A stretch of 64,000 nt of DNA from Bacilli bacterium (lineage in GTDB: Bacteria > Bacillota_I > Bacilli_A > RF39 > UBA660): NCBI GenBank assembly GCA_017626405.1, contig JAGAIS010000001.1, positions 440,944 through 504,943 of the forward strand. The letters are read 5' to 3'. A program made the translations under genes and the position numbers. Shown here in pieces: positions 42,388 to 51,592 of the stretch (its first letter is position 1; each line of letters begins with the position of its first letter). The notes under the pieces are model-generated. The model did no database searches, was not told the origin of the DNA, and saw only the letters and a program-made list of their open reading frames with translations.

Positions 42388-43807
42388 GTTTTTCCTCCTC
42401 ATTTAATAATTTTTTTAATAAACCAGTCATATCGAAACATACCATTGTAAATATTTTACCTTTACTTTTTTTCTTTACGAGTGGTATTAAATGATTTAAA
42501 TCATCAGTTAAAATTATTTTATCAGATTGAATATTAGCATATTTTAATCTCACATATACATCGTATCTAAATCTTCCAATACAGAATATTTTATCGATAC
42601 TTTTATCATTTAATATTTCGAAGTCTACATCATATAACCATGAGATATCATTGAAACTGTATCTTCTCGATACATTGTCGAATCCGAGAATGACAGTTTT
42701 AGTTCCATTAGTCTTCTTTATATAATTTAGAGATTGCAAATAGGAAAGTGCATTTTCATTTTTCGATTCGATCATTTCAACTTTTCTCTTACCTAAATAG
42801 TACTGTTTCATTCTCTTTGATTCCATAATATATTTATTTAAATAATCTTGAATATTCTTAGTAGTTAATCCAATTTCACTGCAGATAGCAAATGTTGCTA
42901 GAGTATAGTAACAGCAAAAGAAGACATCTTTATTCAAGTGAACTATAGATTTATTAATCGTCATAAAGTTTTTTTCTAAATTGATATCTTTAGCTTCATA
43001 ATCGACATTGCCTCGTTTAAATTCACATTTAGGACATTTATAGGAACCTATATGACCATAATGATAGTAATTGTATTTTAACTTAGTATGACATAGAGGA
43101 CAGTAAGCTGCATCAAATGTATAACTCATTGGTATTTTATAAGAATCATTAGTCTTAGCTATACCATAAGTAATTACTTCTCCCTTATTCATATATTTTA
43201 GTCGATTGACGATTGGATCATCGGCATTGATAATGAGTTTAGTATTAGAATCAATAGAATCGGCAATTTTATTGAATATGATATCAGCATCTCCATTTCT
43301 CGCTGGTTGGTCGCGCGTAACATTGGTAATAACTAAGTGAGTAGGTTTTACTTTATTAAATATACTTTTAATGTAGGATTCATCTAATTCCAATAATAAT
43401 ACATCAGCATCAATTTTTTTAGAGAACGCTTTTGTATTATTTAGTATTAGGGTTGTTGCTGCATTGTATACGTTGGAACCATTTTTATTCCATACAACTT
43501 TATAGCCATTACCAGTTAGAACATGCGCTATTAGTGCAGTAGTTGAGCCTTTTCCTGAAGAACCAGTTACACCAATAACAATTTTAGGATAATGTAATCG
43601 ATCTAGAATATCTTTATTATAGATCGTTGCATAATAACCGGGAGTAACTGTTGCATCTTCCTTAAATACTGGTTTTAATATATAACATCCAAAAGTAAAA
43701 ACTTTGTTAATTATGATAGTAAATGTATCATTTTTTAGTAAAGGTTTACTTATTCTGCATAAAAATCTAACGATGCTAATAATTATATTATAAAGGATTT
43801 TTTTCAT
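42374..43807 (-). CDS. murT: MurT-like Mur ligase (lipid II isoglutaminyl synthase subunit)
   Basis: 477 residues. The Mur ligase core has the ATP loop GVTGSSGKGSTTA (about residues 79-91), NVTRDQPARNGD and the central domain. The MurT-specific Cys4 zinc ribbon is present (CPLCHTKL ... CPKCEF). The C-terminal DUF1727 domain retains DISWLYDVDFE, but the usual NPAGFN segment reads SKNENAL and the DNxADGxD stretch reads DNVSRRYSFND. Both active-site areas are therefore altered, in step with the partner. It has an N-terminal hydrophobic segment. GGGTGAT sets the ATG at 43807. Transcribed with gatD. Confidence 0.85.
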   Translation of the reverse strand: MKKILYNIIISIVRFLCRISKPLLKNDTFTIIINKVFTFGCYILKPVFKEDATVTPGYYATIYNKDILDRLHYPKIVIGVTGSSGKGSTTALIAHVLTGNGYKVVWNKNGSNVYNAATTLILNNTKAFSKKIDADVLLLELDESYIKSIFNKVKPTHLVITNVTRDQPARNGDADIIFNKIADSIDSNTKLIINADDPIVNRLKYMNKGEVITYGIAKTNDSYKIPMSYTFDAAYCPLCHTKLKYNYYHYGHIGSYKCPKCEFKRGNVDYEAKDINLEKNFMTINKSIVHLNKDVFFCCYYTLATFAICSEIGLTTKNIQDYLNKYIMESKRMKQYYLGKRKVEMIESKNENALSYLQSLNYIKKTNGTKTVILGFDNVSRRYSFNDISWLYDVDFEILNDKSIDKIFCIGRFRYDVYVRLKYANIQSDKIILTDDLNHLIPLVKKKSKGKIFTMVCFDMTGLLKKLLNEEEKHETN

Positions 43808-43858
43808 GATAATCACCCAGTAAAATTATACCACAAATAGTTTATTTTTAATCATAAA

Positions 43859-43887
43859 TTGACAAAGAATACTATAACTAGTAAAAT
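43859..43887 (+). promoter_or_regulatory. Promoter of the 233-aa gene and kinase-like gene
   Basis: TTGACA (43859-43864), 17-bp spacer, TAAAAT (43882-43887). Because it overlaps the longer reading frame, it rules out the TTG at 43859 as translation start. Confidence 0.75.
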
Positions 43888-43912
43888 ATTTGCGATGGAA
43901 AGGTGTGAGAGT

Positions 43913-44614
43913 ATGATTATTAAATCTTATAAAGTTAGTGAACAACCTAAAATAAAGCACAAAATATCGGAGAATGAATTATATAAGCAATATTTAACGG
44001 AAAGCAGAGATTCTCTAAAGATAATGAAAATGCAAAGTCAGGCATATAAGGAATTGCTCATATTTCATGACTATAGATTATATCGTGAATATTTAGTTGA
44101 TTTGAGTAAATTAATGGGCGATGATTCAATTATTAATACTCCATTAGAAGTATATAGTTATTTAGGTCATGTTAGAGGGGTTTTGCAATCTATTCAAGCA
44201 GGACAAATGAGTTTTGATTCTCTAGCACCTAAATTAGATCTTGATTCTCTATTGAAATCTTTAAAAGTTTTCTATTCAGAATTAACTTCTATTGATTCAC
44301 TTGATTTAACTCATGTTACATCACAGGATATTGTATATGGAGGTAAAGTGGAAATATTCAATCCGGAACATATTAAAATAGTTAAATGCGATAAAAGAAA
44401 GAATATCGGACATATAAATAGAGAAATAATCAAAGGTATTTTTGGACTTGATAGTATTTCTAAATGTGATGCCGATATAAAAGATATATTAGAGAGTACT
44501 ATAGTTGGAGAAATTGGAGCGGATATCTTATTGAGTGAGATATCTAAATTAGAAAGCAAGAGAAGAGGGAAGGCTAAATATTTAAAACATATTAATAGTA
44601 GTTATATAAAATGA
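43913..44614 (+). CDS. Hypothetical protein, 233 aa
   Basis: Not recognised. Soluble, mostly helical, without signal peptide. The N-terminal 60 residues are Lys-rich (KSYKVSEQPKIKHKISENELYKQYL). AGGTG lies 7 nt before the ATG. It overlaps the kinase-like gene by 4 bp (ATGA) and shares its promoter, so it is likely its partner or substrate. The same gene pair may be worth looking for in related genomes. Confidence 0.6.
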   Translation: MIIKSYKVSEQPKIKHKISENELYKQYLTESRDSLKIMKMQSQAYKELLIFHDYRLYREYLVDLSKLMGDDSIINTPLEVYSYLGHVRGVLQSIQAGQMSFDSLAPKLDLDSLLKSLKVFYSELTSIDSLDLTHVTSQDIVYGGKVEIFNPEHIKIVKCDKRKNIGHINREIIKGIFGLDSISKCDADIKDILESTIVGEIGADILLSEISKLESKRRGKAKYLKHINSSYIK

Positions 44615-45348
44615 GAACTAGGCAAGTAGATAGTGTATTAGATTTAATTAAAGGATCTTGTTTTATTGGGGCTGGAACAACGGGATTCTGTTTTTTGCTT
44701 CCAAATGAGAAAGTAGTAAAAATATATTATGATTCATATAGAACGAGACTTCTTTTTTCTAGATATGGGAGTAAGCTAATGGATTTTTTTAAATACATTG
44801 GCTCTTTTAGTGATGAAAACTTTTATGGACCTACGGAAGTTTTACTTAAAAAGGATAAAATTATTGGCTATATTATGGATTTATCTTATGGCAAGACAAT
44901 TAGACATATGAGTGGAAATATTGCTATTGACGATATTGAAAGAATGGTGGATATCTTAATTAAAAATGTTAAAGAAGTATCTAGAAGAAACTTGCGTATA
45001 GCTGATACGCATCAGAAAAATATTATGTATAGCTATATATTTAGAATTATTGATTTAGATGACTGTTATTATTGCCGCAATTATTCTTATGAAAAGTTAG
45101 TTCAATATAATATGGAAAGCTTATTATTTGTCATTACAAAAGCTCTATTTAAAGTTAGAGACTCTAATGATGTTTATTTTAAAAATTCAAAACTTGATGA
45201 TTTATATAAAAAGTCTGTCTATCAAAATTATGAAGAGTATTTTGAGTTCTTGGAATATTTGCGCAACTATGGAACAGATTTAGCTGATTTAAGACTTGAG
45301 GGGGTTCATTATTCACTAAAACATGAGGATTATTATTCGAAGTTTTAA
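44611..45348 (+). CDS. Protein-kinase-like fold, divergent
   Basis: 245 residues. The N-terminus has a glycine-rich loop (FIGAGTTGFCFLL, residues 18-30) followed by VVKIYY with Lys37 in the place of the ATP-binding lysine. Later ADTHQKNIMY (D132, N137) is in the place of the catalytic loop HxDxxxxN, and IIDLDD (D148) is in the place of DFG. This matches the aminoglycoside-phosphotransferase/protein kinase fold in a small divergent form. There is no His or Arg before the catalytic Asp, so activity is open. Starts within the upstream stop codon. Target unknown. Confidence 0.6.
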   Translation: MRTRQVDSVLDLIKGSCFIGAGTTGFCFLLPNEKVVKIYYDSYRTRLLFSRYGSKLMDFFKYIGSFSDENFYGPTEVLLKKDKIIGYIMDLSYGKTIRHMSGNIAIDDIERMVDILIKNVKEVSRRNLRIADTHQKNIMYSYIFRIIDLDDCYYCRNYSYEKLVQYNMESLLFVITKALFKVRDSNDVYFKNSKLDDLYKKSVYQNYEEYFEFLEYLRNYGTDLADLRLEGVHYSLKHEDYYSKF

Positions 45349-45409
45349 CATTATTCTTCTCATTTTTTAACTTTTATTGTATAATTAGGTTAATAGTAGG
45401 TGATGAAGC

Positions 45410-46645
45410 TTGAAGGTATTAGCTAGTATTGATATTGGTAGTGAAACTATAAAGATGGTTGTTGCCGAAATATTAGGTGATGAATTTAACTGTCTATGTG
45501 CTTTAGAAGAGGAATCTAGAGGAATAACTAATGGTTTAATTATGGAACCTGACGAAACTGTTTATGCAATAAAGAAACTATTGAAGAGAGTTCAAGATGA
45601 TCTTGGTTTTAAGATTACTAAGGTAATTGTCAATATTCCGGAGGAAGAGGCAAATTTTAAAATTGGCAATTCTAGTGTCAAGATCACCTCGGAAGATAAG
45701 GAAATAGTATCGACCGATATAATTCATGCTCTGCAAGCAAGTGTAAAGGGAAATATAGATAATCATTTTGATTTAGTGACAGTAATACCTATTATGTTTA
45801 AAGTTGATGATACAAAGACGAGATTTCCTAAGGGAATGAGAGGAGATTCACTTTCAGTTAAATCTGTCGTCGTAAGTGCTCCAAAAAAAGACATCTATTT
45901 AGTTGCTAAAATTATGGAAAAGTGCGGACTTGAAGTAATCGATATTATGGTTAATAGTATTGGTTCTTACTATTCCCATAAGAACGAATCAACAGATTTA
46001 GCTACGGGTGCTTTAATAAATTGTGGAGCTGATAAGATTGAAGTTTCGACATTCAATAAAGGAATAATAACAAATAATATGGTTATGCTTACGGGTGGTA
46101 GACAGATAGATAAAGATATTGCCAATGTCTTTAAAATATCTATTAGCGATGCAGAGTATTTAAAAAAGAATTTAGCTCTTGCTCATCCTAAACATGCCAT
46201 AAGTAGTGAATGTGAAAGCGTAGTCAATCGGGATGGTGAAAAGATAACTATTAATCAAAGTGAACTATCGGAAGTAGTTGCTGGAAGATTACAGCAAATG
46301 CTAAATATGGCTAAAAATGAAATTAACTACTTAACAAAAAAGGAAATATCGTTTATAATTATAACAGGAGGCTTATCTGAATTAAAAGATTTTTCTTTGT
46401 TAGTCGAAAGTGTTTTTGGCAATATTGCTAGAACGGGAAAAATTAGAATTGTAGGTGCTCGCAATAATGCATTTGCTCCCGCAGTTGGTATGATTAAATA
46501 TTTCGATTATAAATTAAAATTGAGAGAACAAGAATTCAGTATATTGAGCAGTGAGGATGAAGAAGTATTAACTCAAGGATCGATTAAGAAAAATAATAAT
46601 GATTCAATATTGGGTAAAGTATTCGGTATCTTCTTCGATAACTAA
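45410..46645 (+). CDS. ftsA: Cell division protein FtsA
   Basis: Actin-like protein that tethers FtsZ to the membrane and recruits the divisome. 411 residues. The phosphate 1 loop is [16 protein letters not shown], phosphate 2 [13 protein letters not shown], adenosine loop [12 protein letters not shown]. The C-terminal [14 protein letters not shown] is the amphipathic membrane-targeting helix. It starts at TTG after TAGGTGATG; the ATG 7 bp upstream is out of frame. ftsZ begins 13 bp after the stop. Function firm. Confidence 0.95.
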   Translation: MKVLASIDIGSETIKMVVAEILGDEFNCLCALEEESRGITNGLIMEPDETVYAIKKLLKRVQDDLGFKITKVIVNIPEEEANFKIGNSSVKITSEDKEIVSTDIIHALQASVKGNIDNHFDLVTVIPIMFKVDDTKTRFPKGMRGDSLSVKSVVVSAPKKDIYLVAKIMEKCGLEVIDIMVNSIGSYYSHKNESTDLATGALINCGADKIEVSTFNKGIITNNMVMLTGGRQIDKDIANVFKISISDAEYLKKNLALAHPKHAISSECESVVNRDGEKITINQSELSEVVAGRLQQMLNMAKNEINYLTKKEISFIIITGGLSELKDFSLLVESVFGNIARTGKIRIVGARNNAFAPAVGMIKYFDYKLKLREQEFSILSSEDEEVLTQGSIKKNNNDSILGKVFGIFFDN

Positions 46646-46658
46646 GGAGGAAAATGTC

Positions 46659-47732
46659 ATGAATAATTTAGAGATTGATCAAATTGCTAAGATTAAAGTA
46701 GTTGGTTGCGGTGGCGGCGGTATGAATGCTGTTAACCGAATGATAGAATCGGGGGTTAGAGGTGTTGAGTTCATTGTAGCTAATACAGATTTACAAGTAC
46801 TAAATGCATCACCTGCAGAAATTAAACTTCAATTAGGTAAAACAATTACTAATGGTTTAGGAGCTGGAGCTAATCCTGAAATTGGTAGAGAGGCAGCGCT
46901 AGAGAGCAAAGATGAGATTAGACAAGCTTTAGAAGGTGCTGATATGGTTTTCGTCACTTGTGGAATGGGTGGTGGAACTGGTACTGGTGCAGCTCCTGTT
47001 ATTGCCGAAATTTCTCAAGACATTGGTGCATTAACAGTAGGTATTGTTACTAAGCCATTCAGATTCGAAGGTAAGAGAAGAATGGAACAAGCTATTATTG
47101 GTGTCGATGAACTTAAGAAACATGTAGATACATTAATAGTTATTCCAAACGATAAATTGAGAGATATTATCGATAAATCAACTCCAATGTTAGATGCATT
47201 TAAAGAAGTTGATAATGTATTACATCGTGGAGTTCAATCAATCTCAGATTTAATTGCTGTATCTGGTCTTGTTAACCTTGACTTTGCCGATGTTAAAGCT
47301 GTTATGGAAAAACGTGGCAATGCACTTATTGGTATCGGTTTAGGTACTGGTGAAAATAGAGCAATTGAAGCAGCTAAGCAAGCAGTATCTAGTCCACTTC
47401 TAGAAACTAGTATTGTTGGAGCAACTGATGCTATTATCAATGTTACGGGTGGAAGTTCACTTACTTTATTCGAAGCTGAAGATGCAGCCGAAGTTGTAAG
47501 AGCATCAGCAAACACAGATATTAACATTATCTTTGGTGCCGTTATTAACGAATCTCTAAATGATGAAGTAATTGTTACTGTAATTGCTACAGGTTTTGAT
47601 GATGATGGTATGCCATCGGGTAATGAGTATATTCCAGATTATACTGATGCACCAACTCAAAAAAAACCAATGAACATTATCGATGAAGAATATGATATTC
47701 CTCCATTCTTGAGAGATCGCGATAATATTTAA
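46659..47732 (+). CDS. ftsZ: Cell division protein FtsZ
   Basis: Tubulin-like GTPase that forms the division ring. 357 residues. The nucleotide motif GGGTGTG lies at residues 104-110, and the synergy loop [11 protein letters not shown] is complete. The C-terminal linker is short and ends in the conserved DIPPFLR peptide that binds FtsA/SepF. TAAGGAGG sets the ATG. Cotranscribed with ftsA and followed by a strong terminator. Function firm. Confidence 0.99.
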   Translation: MNNLEIDQIAKIKVVGCGGGGMNAVNRMIESGVRGVEFIVANTDLQVLNASPAEIKLQLGKTITNGLGAGANPEIGREAALESKDEIRQALEGADMVFVTCGMGGGTGTGAAPVIAEISQDIGALTVGIVTKPFRFEGKRRMEQAIIGVDELKKHVDTLIVIPNDKLRDIIDKSTPMLDAFKEVDNVLHRGVQSISDLIAVSGLVNLDFADVKAVMEKRGNALIGIGLGTGENRAIEAAKQAVSSPLLETSIVGATDAIINVTGGSSLTLFEAEDAAEVVRASANTDINIIFGAVINESLNDEVIVTVIATGFDDDGMPSGNEYIPDYTDAPTQKKPMNIIDEEYDIPPFLRDRDNI

Positions 47733-47748
47733 AAATAATATTTAAATT

Positions 47749-47776
47749 CGACAAGCTTTTTAGCTTGTTTTTTTTA
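47749..47776 (+). terminator. Terminator after ftsZ
   Basis: ACAAGCT (47751-47757) pairs with AGCTTGT (47762-47768), followed by a run of T. Confidence 0.85.
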
Positions 47777-47795
47777 TACTTAAATAGGTGATACT

Positions 47796-48515
47796 ATGAA
47801 GGTATATTTAGATCTCATTATTGTTTTAAATTTTTTCTATGATACTTTAATAGTTTTAGCAGTATCAGTTCTATTAAAAGAAAAAGTAGAGATGAAAAGA
47901 GTGTTTTTATCTTCTTTAATTGGAGAAATTGCTCTTATAACTTTATTTGTTAGATTAGATAATATATATCTTCTTCTTTTAAAGATTATTCTTTCTCTAA
48001 TTATGGTATTTATATCTTTTGGGAAGAATAACTATTTTAATAATTTGTTCTATTTTTATGTAATAACTATTATTTTAGGTGGTAGTAGTTATTTAATTGA
48101 TGGAAATAATATGTATATAAATTTAATATTAATGCTAATACTTGGACCAATAATTGTAATTCTCTATATTTTAAATGCAAGACGTATAAATTTAGAACTT
48201 AATTTAATACATGATGTAATAATAGTCGATAAGGATAATACAATTAAATTGAAAGGGTTCATGGATACGGGCAATAATGTAGTTTGCCCAATAACGAGGC
48301 TTCCCGTCGTATTTGTAAGTGAAGATATTAAGATTTCCAGTGATAAATCATTTGTGGTACCTTATCGGACCATTGATAAAGAGGGTGTTATTACTGCCAA
48401 AATGCCCGATGAATTTATAATAGATGGCAAGATAGTAAAATGTCTTGTTAGTTATTCTAATAGTATAAAAAAAGAAGAAGTATTATTAAATAATAAAATG
48501 AGGGAGATTATATGA
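47796..48515 (+). CDS. spoIIGA: Sigma-E processing peptidase SpoIIGA
   Basis: Membrane aspartic protease that cleaves pro-sigma-E in the mother cell. 239 residues. Five TM helices (about 1-128) are followed by a cytoplasmic pepsin-like domain with the active-site LKGFMDTGN (Asp157) and LPVVFV. The C-terminal part is shorter than in Bacillus (309 residues). It overlaps sigE by 4 bp, the usual order in spore formers. Start after AGGTGAT. Function firm from fold and context. Confidence 0.93.
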   Translation: MKVYLDLIIVLNFFYDTLIVLAVSVLLKEKVEMKRVFLSSLIGEIALITLFVRLDNIYLLLLKIILSLIMVFISFGKNNYFNNLFYFYVITIILGGSSYLIDGNNMYINLILMLILGPIIVILYILNARRINLELNLIHDVIIVDKDNTIKLKGFMDTGNNVVCPITRLPVVFVSEDIKISSDKSFVVPYRTIDKEGVITAKMPDEFIIDGKIVKCLVSYSNSIKKEEVLLNNKMREII

Positions 48516-49198
48516 GGAGATTAATTGAAATAATAAAAAGGGTATTAATAAGAAATAAGTGTTATTTTATTGGTTCGACAGATAAGTTATTGCCACCTTT
48601 AAAACCGGAAGAAGAACTTGATTTAGCGAGAAGAAAGATGATAGGAGATGAACGTGCAAGAGAAAAATTAATTGAACATAATCTAAGACTCGTTGTCTTT
48701 CTATCGAAAAAATATGAAAATACCGGATTCGATTTAGAAGATTTAGTAAGTATTGGGTCAATTGGTCTAATAAAGGGAGTAGATACTTATAAACCCGATA
48801 AAAATATAAGACTTGCAACTTATGTATCTCGTTGTATATCAAATGAAATATTGATGTTTCTAAGAAAAAATAAGAGAAGAAAAACGGAAATAAGTTTGGA
48901 AGATACATTAAATTATGATGCCGAAGGCAATACTTTATCTTTAGAAGATGTGCTTGGAACTGATGAAGATATTGTAGCTGATAACTATGAAAGATTTACT
49001 GAGAAGAGATATTTGGAGAGTCAACTAAACAATTTAAATGATCGTGAGAAACTAATAATGACATTAAGATATGGATTAAATAACAAAGAGGAATACACTC
49101 AGAAAGAAGTAGCGGAAATGCTAGGCATTTCTCAAAGTTACATATCTCGCATTGAAAAGAAAATTATAAATAAAATTAAAGCATCAATTAGTATTTAA
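48512..49198 (+). CDS. sigE: RNA polymerase sigma-E (mother-cell sporulation)
   Basis: 228 residues. The first part, about 20-30 residues (MRRLIEIIKRVLIRNKCYFIGSTDKLLPPL), corresponds to the pro-sequence removed by SpoIIGA. Region 2 (NLRLVVFLSKKYENTGFDLEDLVSIGSIGLIKGVDTY, ATYVSRCISNEILMFLRKNKR) and region 4 (QKEVAEMLGISQSYISRIEKK) are complete. It controls early mother-cell genes; cotE and cse60 in this window are usual targets. sigG, which follows sigE in Bacillus, is absent here. Function firm. Confidence 0.95.
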   Translation: MRRLIEIIKRVLIRNKCYFIGSTDKLLPPLKPEEELDLARRKMIGDERAREKLIEHNLRLVVFLSKKYENTGFDLEDLVSIGSIGLIKGVDTYKPDKNIRLATYVSRCISNEILMFLRKNKRRKTEISLEDTLNYDAEGNTLSLEDVLGTDEDIVADNYERFTEKRYLESQLNNLNDREKLIMTLRYGLNNKEEYTQKEVAEMLGISQSYISRIEKKIINKIKASISI

Positions 49199-49276
49199 AT
49201 GTAAATAGATGTTAAGTTATAGGCAATAAATAACTAATAAAATGATTATATGTTAAAATAAGTTTAGGTGGTTGTT

Positions 49277-50824
49277 ATGACAATTATGGATAAAGATGAT
49301 TCTATATTAGATAGTAAGAAGAAAGTAAATAAAAAAAAGGCTGTTAAGAAACATACTTTGTTCTATAAAATATTATCTTTTATCTTAATAATTATAACTT
49401 TAGTAATGTTGGGATTATTAATAATCAATGATATATTTTCAATTGGCTATTTAATACCTATTGTTCTCATTGTATTACTTATAATATTTGTCAATTCATT
49501 TATATTAAATAAGAATCATTTGCGCAAATGGGTAAAGAATATCTTTTCTATTTTCTCAATTCTAATTATTATTCTAGATTTGTTAATGATATTCTTTGGT
49601 ACTAGTACTTTGAGATTTCTATCAAATATTACTGATACGGGATATCGAGTTGAATCTTTTGGAGTGTATGTATTAAAAACTAGTGATTATGAAAATATAA
49701 AGGATTTAAATAAGAAGAGTATCAAATATTTAGATCATGAAGATGATGCTGCAATTAGAGAAGCTATTGGAAAGATTAGAAAGAAAGTAAATATTGATGT
49801 TGACTATGATGCTAATATTGAAAATTTACTCAATTCACTAATAAATAAAGATGTCGATGCCATCTTAGTTGATATTAGTTATGATGAACTAATAATGGAG
49901 GATTTTAATAATATTTATAAAAATATGAAATTAATAGATACAATAGATATTGTCTCTAACATTGATACGCTTGAAAGTGATGCTGATATAACTAAAGATC
50001 CATTTGTTATTTACTTAAGTGGCATTGATACAAAAGGAAATGTACAAAGTAAAGCAAGATCCGATGTCAATCTACTTTTAGCAGTTAATCCTGAGACTAA
50101 AAATATTTTAATGATTAATACTCCGAGAGATTACTATGTAACATTAAATTCTAAAAAGAAAAAAGATAAGTTAACTCATGCTGGCATATATGGAGTAGAG
50201 GAATCTCTTCATACTCTAGAAGATCTATATGATACGAACATTGATTATTATGCAAGAATTAATTTTACTTCATTTGTAAGCATTGTCGATGCTATAGATG
50301 GTATAAAAGTCAATGTACCTAAGAGTTTCTGTGAACAGAATTCTAATCGTAGTTTTGCTAAAAAAGATTTGATCTGTCTAAATAAGGGATATCAAACACT
50401 AAATGGTGAACAGGCATTAGCACTAGCAAGACATCGTAAAACATTAGCAACCGGTGATGTAGCGCGAGGAGAGAATCAAATGATGGTTTTACAAGCTATT
50501 ATTAATAAAGCTTTGAGTCCAAAAATATTGAGTAAATATGATAGATTAATAAGCGCATTAGAAGGAAAAGTTTCTACTAATATGACAACAAATGAAATGA
50601 TTAGATTTGCAACTAAGCAAAAGAATAAAAATAACGATTGGAAGTTCTCTAGTTTGAGTGCAAAAGGAAGTAATTCAAGTGCTGTATGTTTTTCGACAGG
50701 TTCATCAAAATCTTATGTAATGGAACCGGATGTTGAATCTTTAAATATAATTAGGAAATCTCTAGATAATTTATTTGAAGGAAAAGATGAGGTTGTTGCT
50801 ACAACAGCAGCTATTAAAGAATAA
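49277..50824 (+). CDS. LytR-CpsA-Psr (LCP) family cell-wall glycopolymer ligase
   Basis: 515 residues. Cytoplasmic Lys-rich N-terminus, three or four TM helices, then an extracytoplasmic accessory domain (about 130-240) and the LCP domain starting at PFVIYLSGIDTKG. Key residues are visible: SDVNLLLAVNPETKNILMINTPRDYYV and the ARHRK motif (LALARHRKT). LCP enzymes attach teichoic acid or other undecaprenyl-linked polymers to peptidoglycan. AGGTGG sets the ATG at 49277. It lies alone after sigE, ending in a terminator. Function firm at family level. Confidence 0.92.
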   Translation: MTIMDKDDSILDSKKKVNKKKAVKKHTLFYKILSFILIIITLVMLGLLIINDIFSIGYLIPIVLIVLLIIFVNSFILNKNHLRKWVKNIFSIFSILIIILDLLMIFFGTSTLRFLSNITDTGYRVESFGVYVLKTSDYENIKDLNKKSIKYLDHEDDAAIREAIGKIRKKVNIDVDYDANIENLLNSLINKDVDAILVDISYDELIMEDFNNIYKNMKLIDTIDIVSNIDTLESDADITKDPFVIYLSGIDTKGNVQSKARSDVNLLLAVNPETKNILMINTPRDYYVTLNSKKKKDKLTHAGIYGVEESLHTLEDLYDTNIDYYARINFTSFVSIVDAIDGIKVNVPKSFCEQNSNRSFAKKDLICLNKGYQTLNGEQALALARHRKTLATGDVARGENQMMVLQAIINKALSPKILSKYDRLISALEGKVSTNMTTNEMIRFATKQKNKNNDWKFSSLSAKGSNSSAVCFSTGSSKSYVMEPDVESLNIIRKSLDNLFEGKDEVVATTAAIKE

Positions 50825-50849
50825 CTATTGTCTAGTTATTCTTTTTTTC
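50820..50849 (+). terminator. Terminator after the LCP gene
   Basis: AATAACTA (50820-50827) pairs with TAGTTATT (50833-50840), followed by T-run. Confidence 0.85.
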
Positions 50850-50920
50850 TAAAATAATAAATGTTCTAGATAAGAAGAATATATGAAAAAACTAATTGAT
50901 AACTAGTCAACCAAAAAGTG

Positions 50921-50949
50921 TTGACATAAAACGAAGATAATGTTAATAT
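50921..50949 (+). promoter_or_regulatory. rpsP promoter
   Basis: TTGACA (50921-50926), 17-bp spacer, TAATAT (50944-50949). Confidence 0.8.
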
Positions 50950-50979
50950 TATTAGTAGATAAAAAAAGGAGGCATAATT

Positions 50980-51255
50980 ATGGCTGTTAAATTAAGATTA
51001 AAAAGAATGGGAGCTAAACAAAGACCTTTTTATAGAATTATAGCTGCTGATTCAAGAAGTCCAAGAGATGGTAGATTTATTGAAACTGTTGGTACTTATG
51101 ATCCAATTAAATCTGATAACAATATTACATTAGATGAAGAAAAGATCATTAAATGGTTAAACAATGGTGCACAACCTACTGATACTGTTAAGAGCATTTT
51201 AACTAATAGCGGTGTTTGGGCTAAGTATAAAAACGCTAAAAAAGAAGGTAAGTAA
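50980..51255 (+). CDS. rpsP: 30S ribosomal protein S16
   Basis: 91 residues, usual length. [40 protein letters not shown] and the [16 protein letters not shown] segment are diagnostic. AAAAGGAGG ribosome site and a strong promoter fit a ribosomal protein. khpA follows after 2 bp, as in many Firmicutes, though rimM and trmD are not next in line. Confidence 0.98.
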   Translation: MAVKLRLKRMGAKQRPFYRIIAADSRSPRDGRFIETVGTYDPIKSDNNITLDEEKIIKWLNNGAQPTDTVKSILTNSGVWAKYKNAKKEGK

Positions 51256-51257
51256 CA

Positions 51258-51509
51258 ATGCATACTGAATTAATAACATTTACAGAAAATCTAGTAAAAT
51301 CTTTAGTAAAAGAACCAGATATGGTAACTGTTAAAGAGTTTTTAGGTGACGATGAAATTATTCAACTAGAAATAATTGTTACTGAAGATGATATGGGTGC
51401 AGTAATTGGTAAGGGCGGAAAGATGGCAAGTGCTCTACGTGTATTAATTCAAGCTGCAGCTTATAATATGGATATTAAAAGAGTAAGAATAAATATAGAT
51501 TCATTCTAA
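51258..51509 (+). CDS. khpA: KH-domain RNA-binding protein KhpA
   Basis: 83 residues, a single KH domain with the GxxG loop in IGKGGKMASALRVLIQAAA. KhpA works with KhpB (Jag/EloR) as an RNA chaperone that affects cell division and elongation in Firmicutes. Cotranscribed with rpsP. Followed by a terminator. Function firm. Confidence 0.95.
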   Translation: MHTELITFTENLVKSLVKEPDMVTVKEFLGDDEIIQLEIIVTEDDMGAVIGKGGKMASALRVLIQAAAYNMDIKRVRINIDSF

Positions 51510-51530
51510 GAGTTCTAACTCTTTTTTTTT
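51508..51530 (+). terminator. Terminator after khpA
   Basis: AAGAGTT (51508-51514) pairs with AACTCTT (51517-51523), with a T-run; the stem starts at the stop codon. Confidence 0.75.
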
Positions 51531-51592
51531 ATTCTACAAAATATAGAGTTCTAAGATTAATCAAAATGATATAATTTATTTAGGTGATATTT

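Noticed and set aside
46599..46658. Longer FtsZ N-terminus overlapping ftsA
   Set aside because: The ATG at 46659 follows TAAGGAGG and gives the normal FtsZ start.
47234..47527. Minus-strand frame inside ftsZ
   Set aside because: Shadow of a certain gene.
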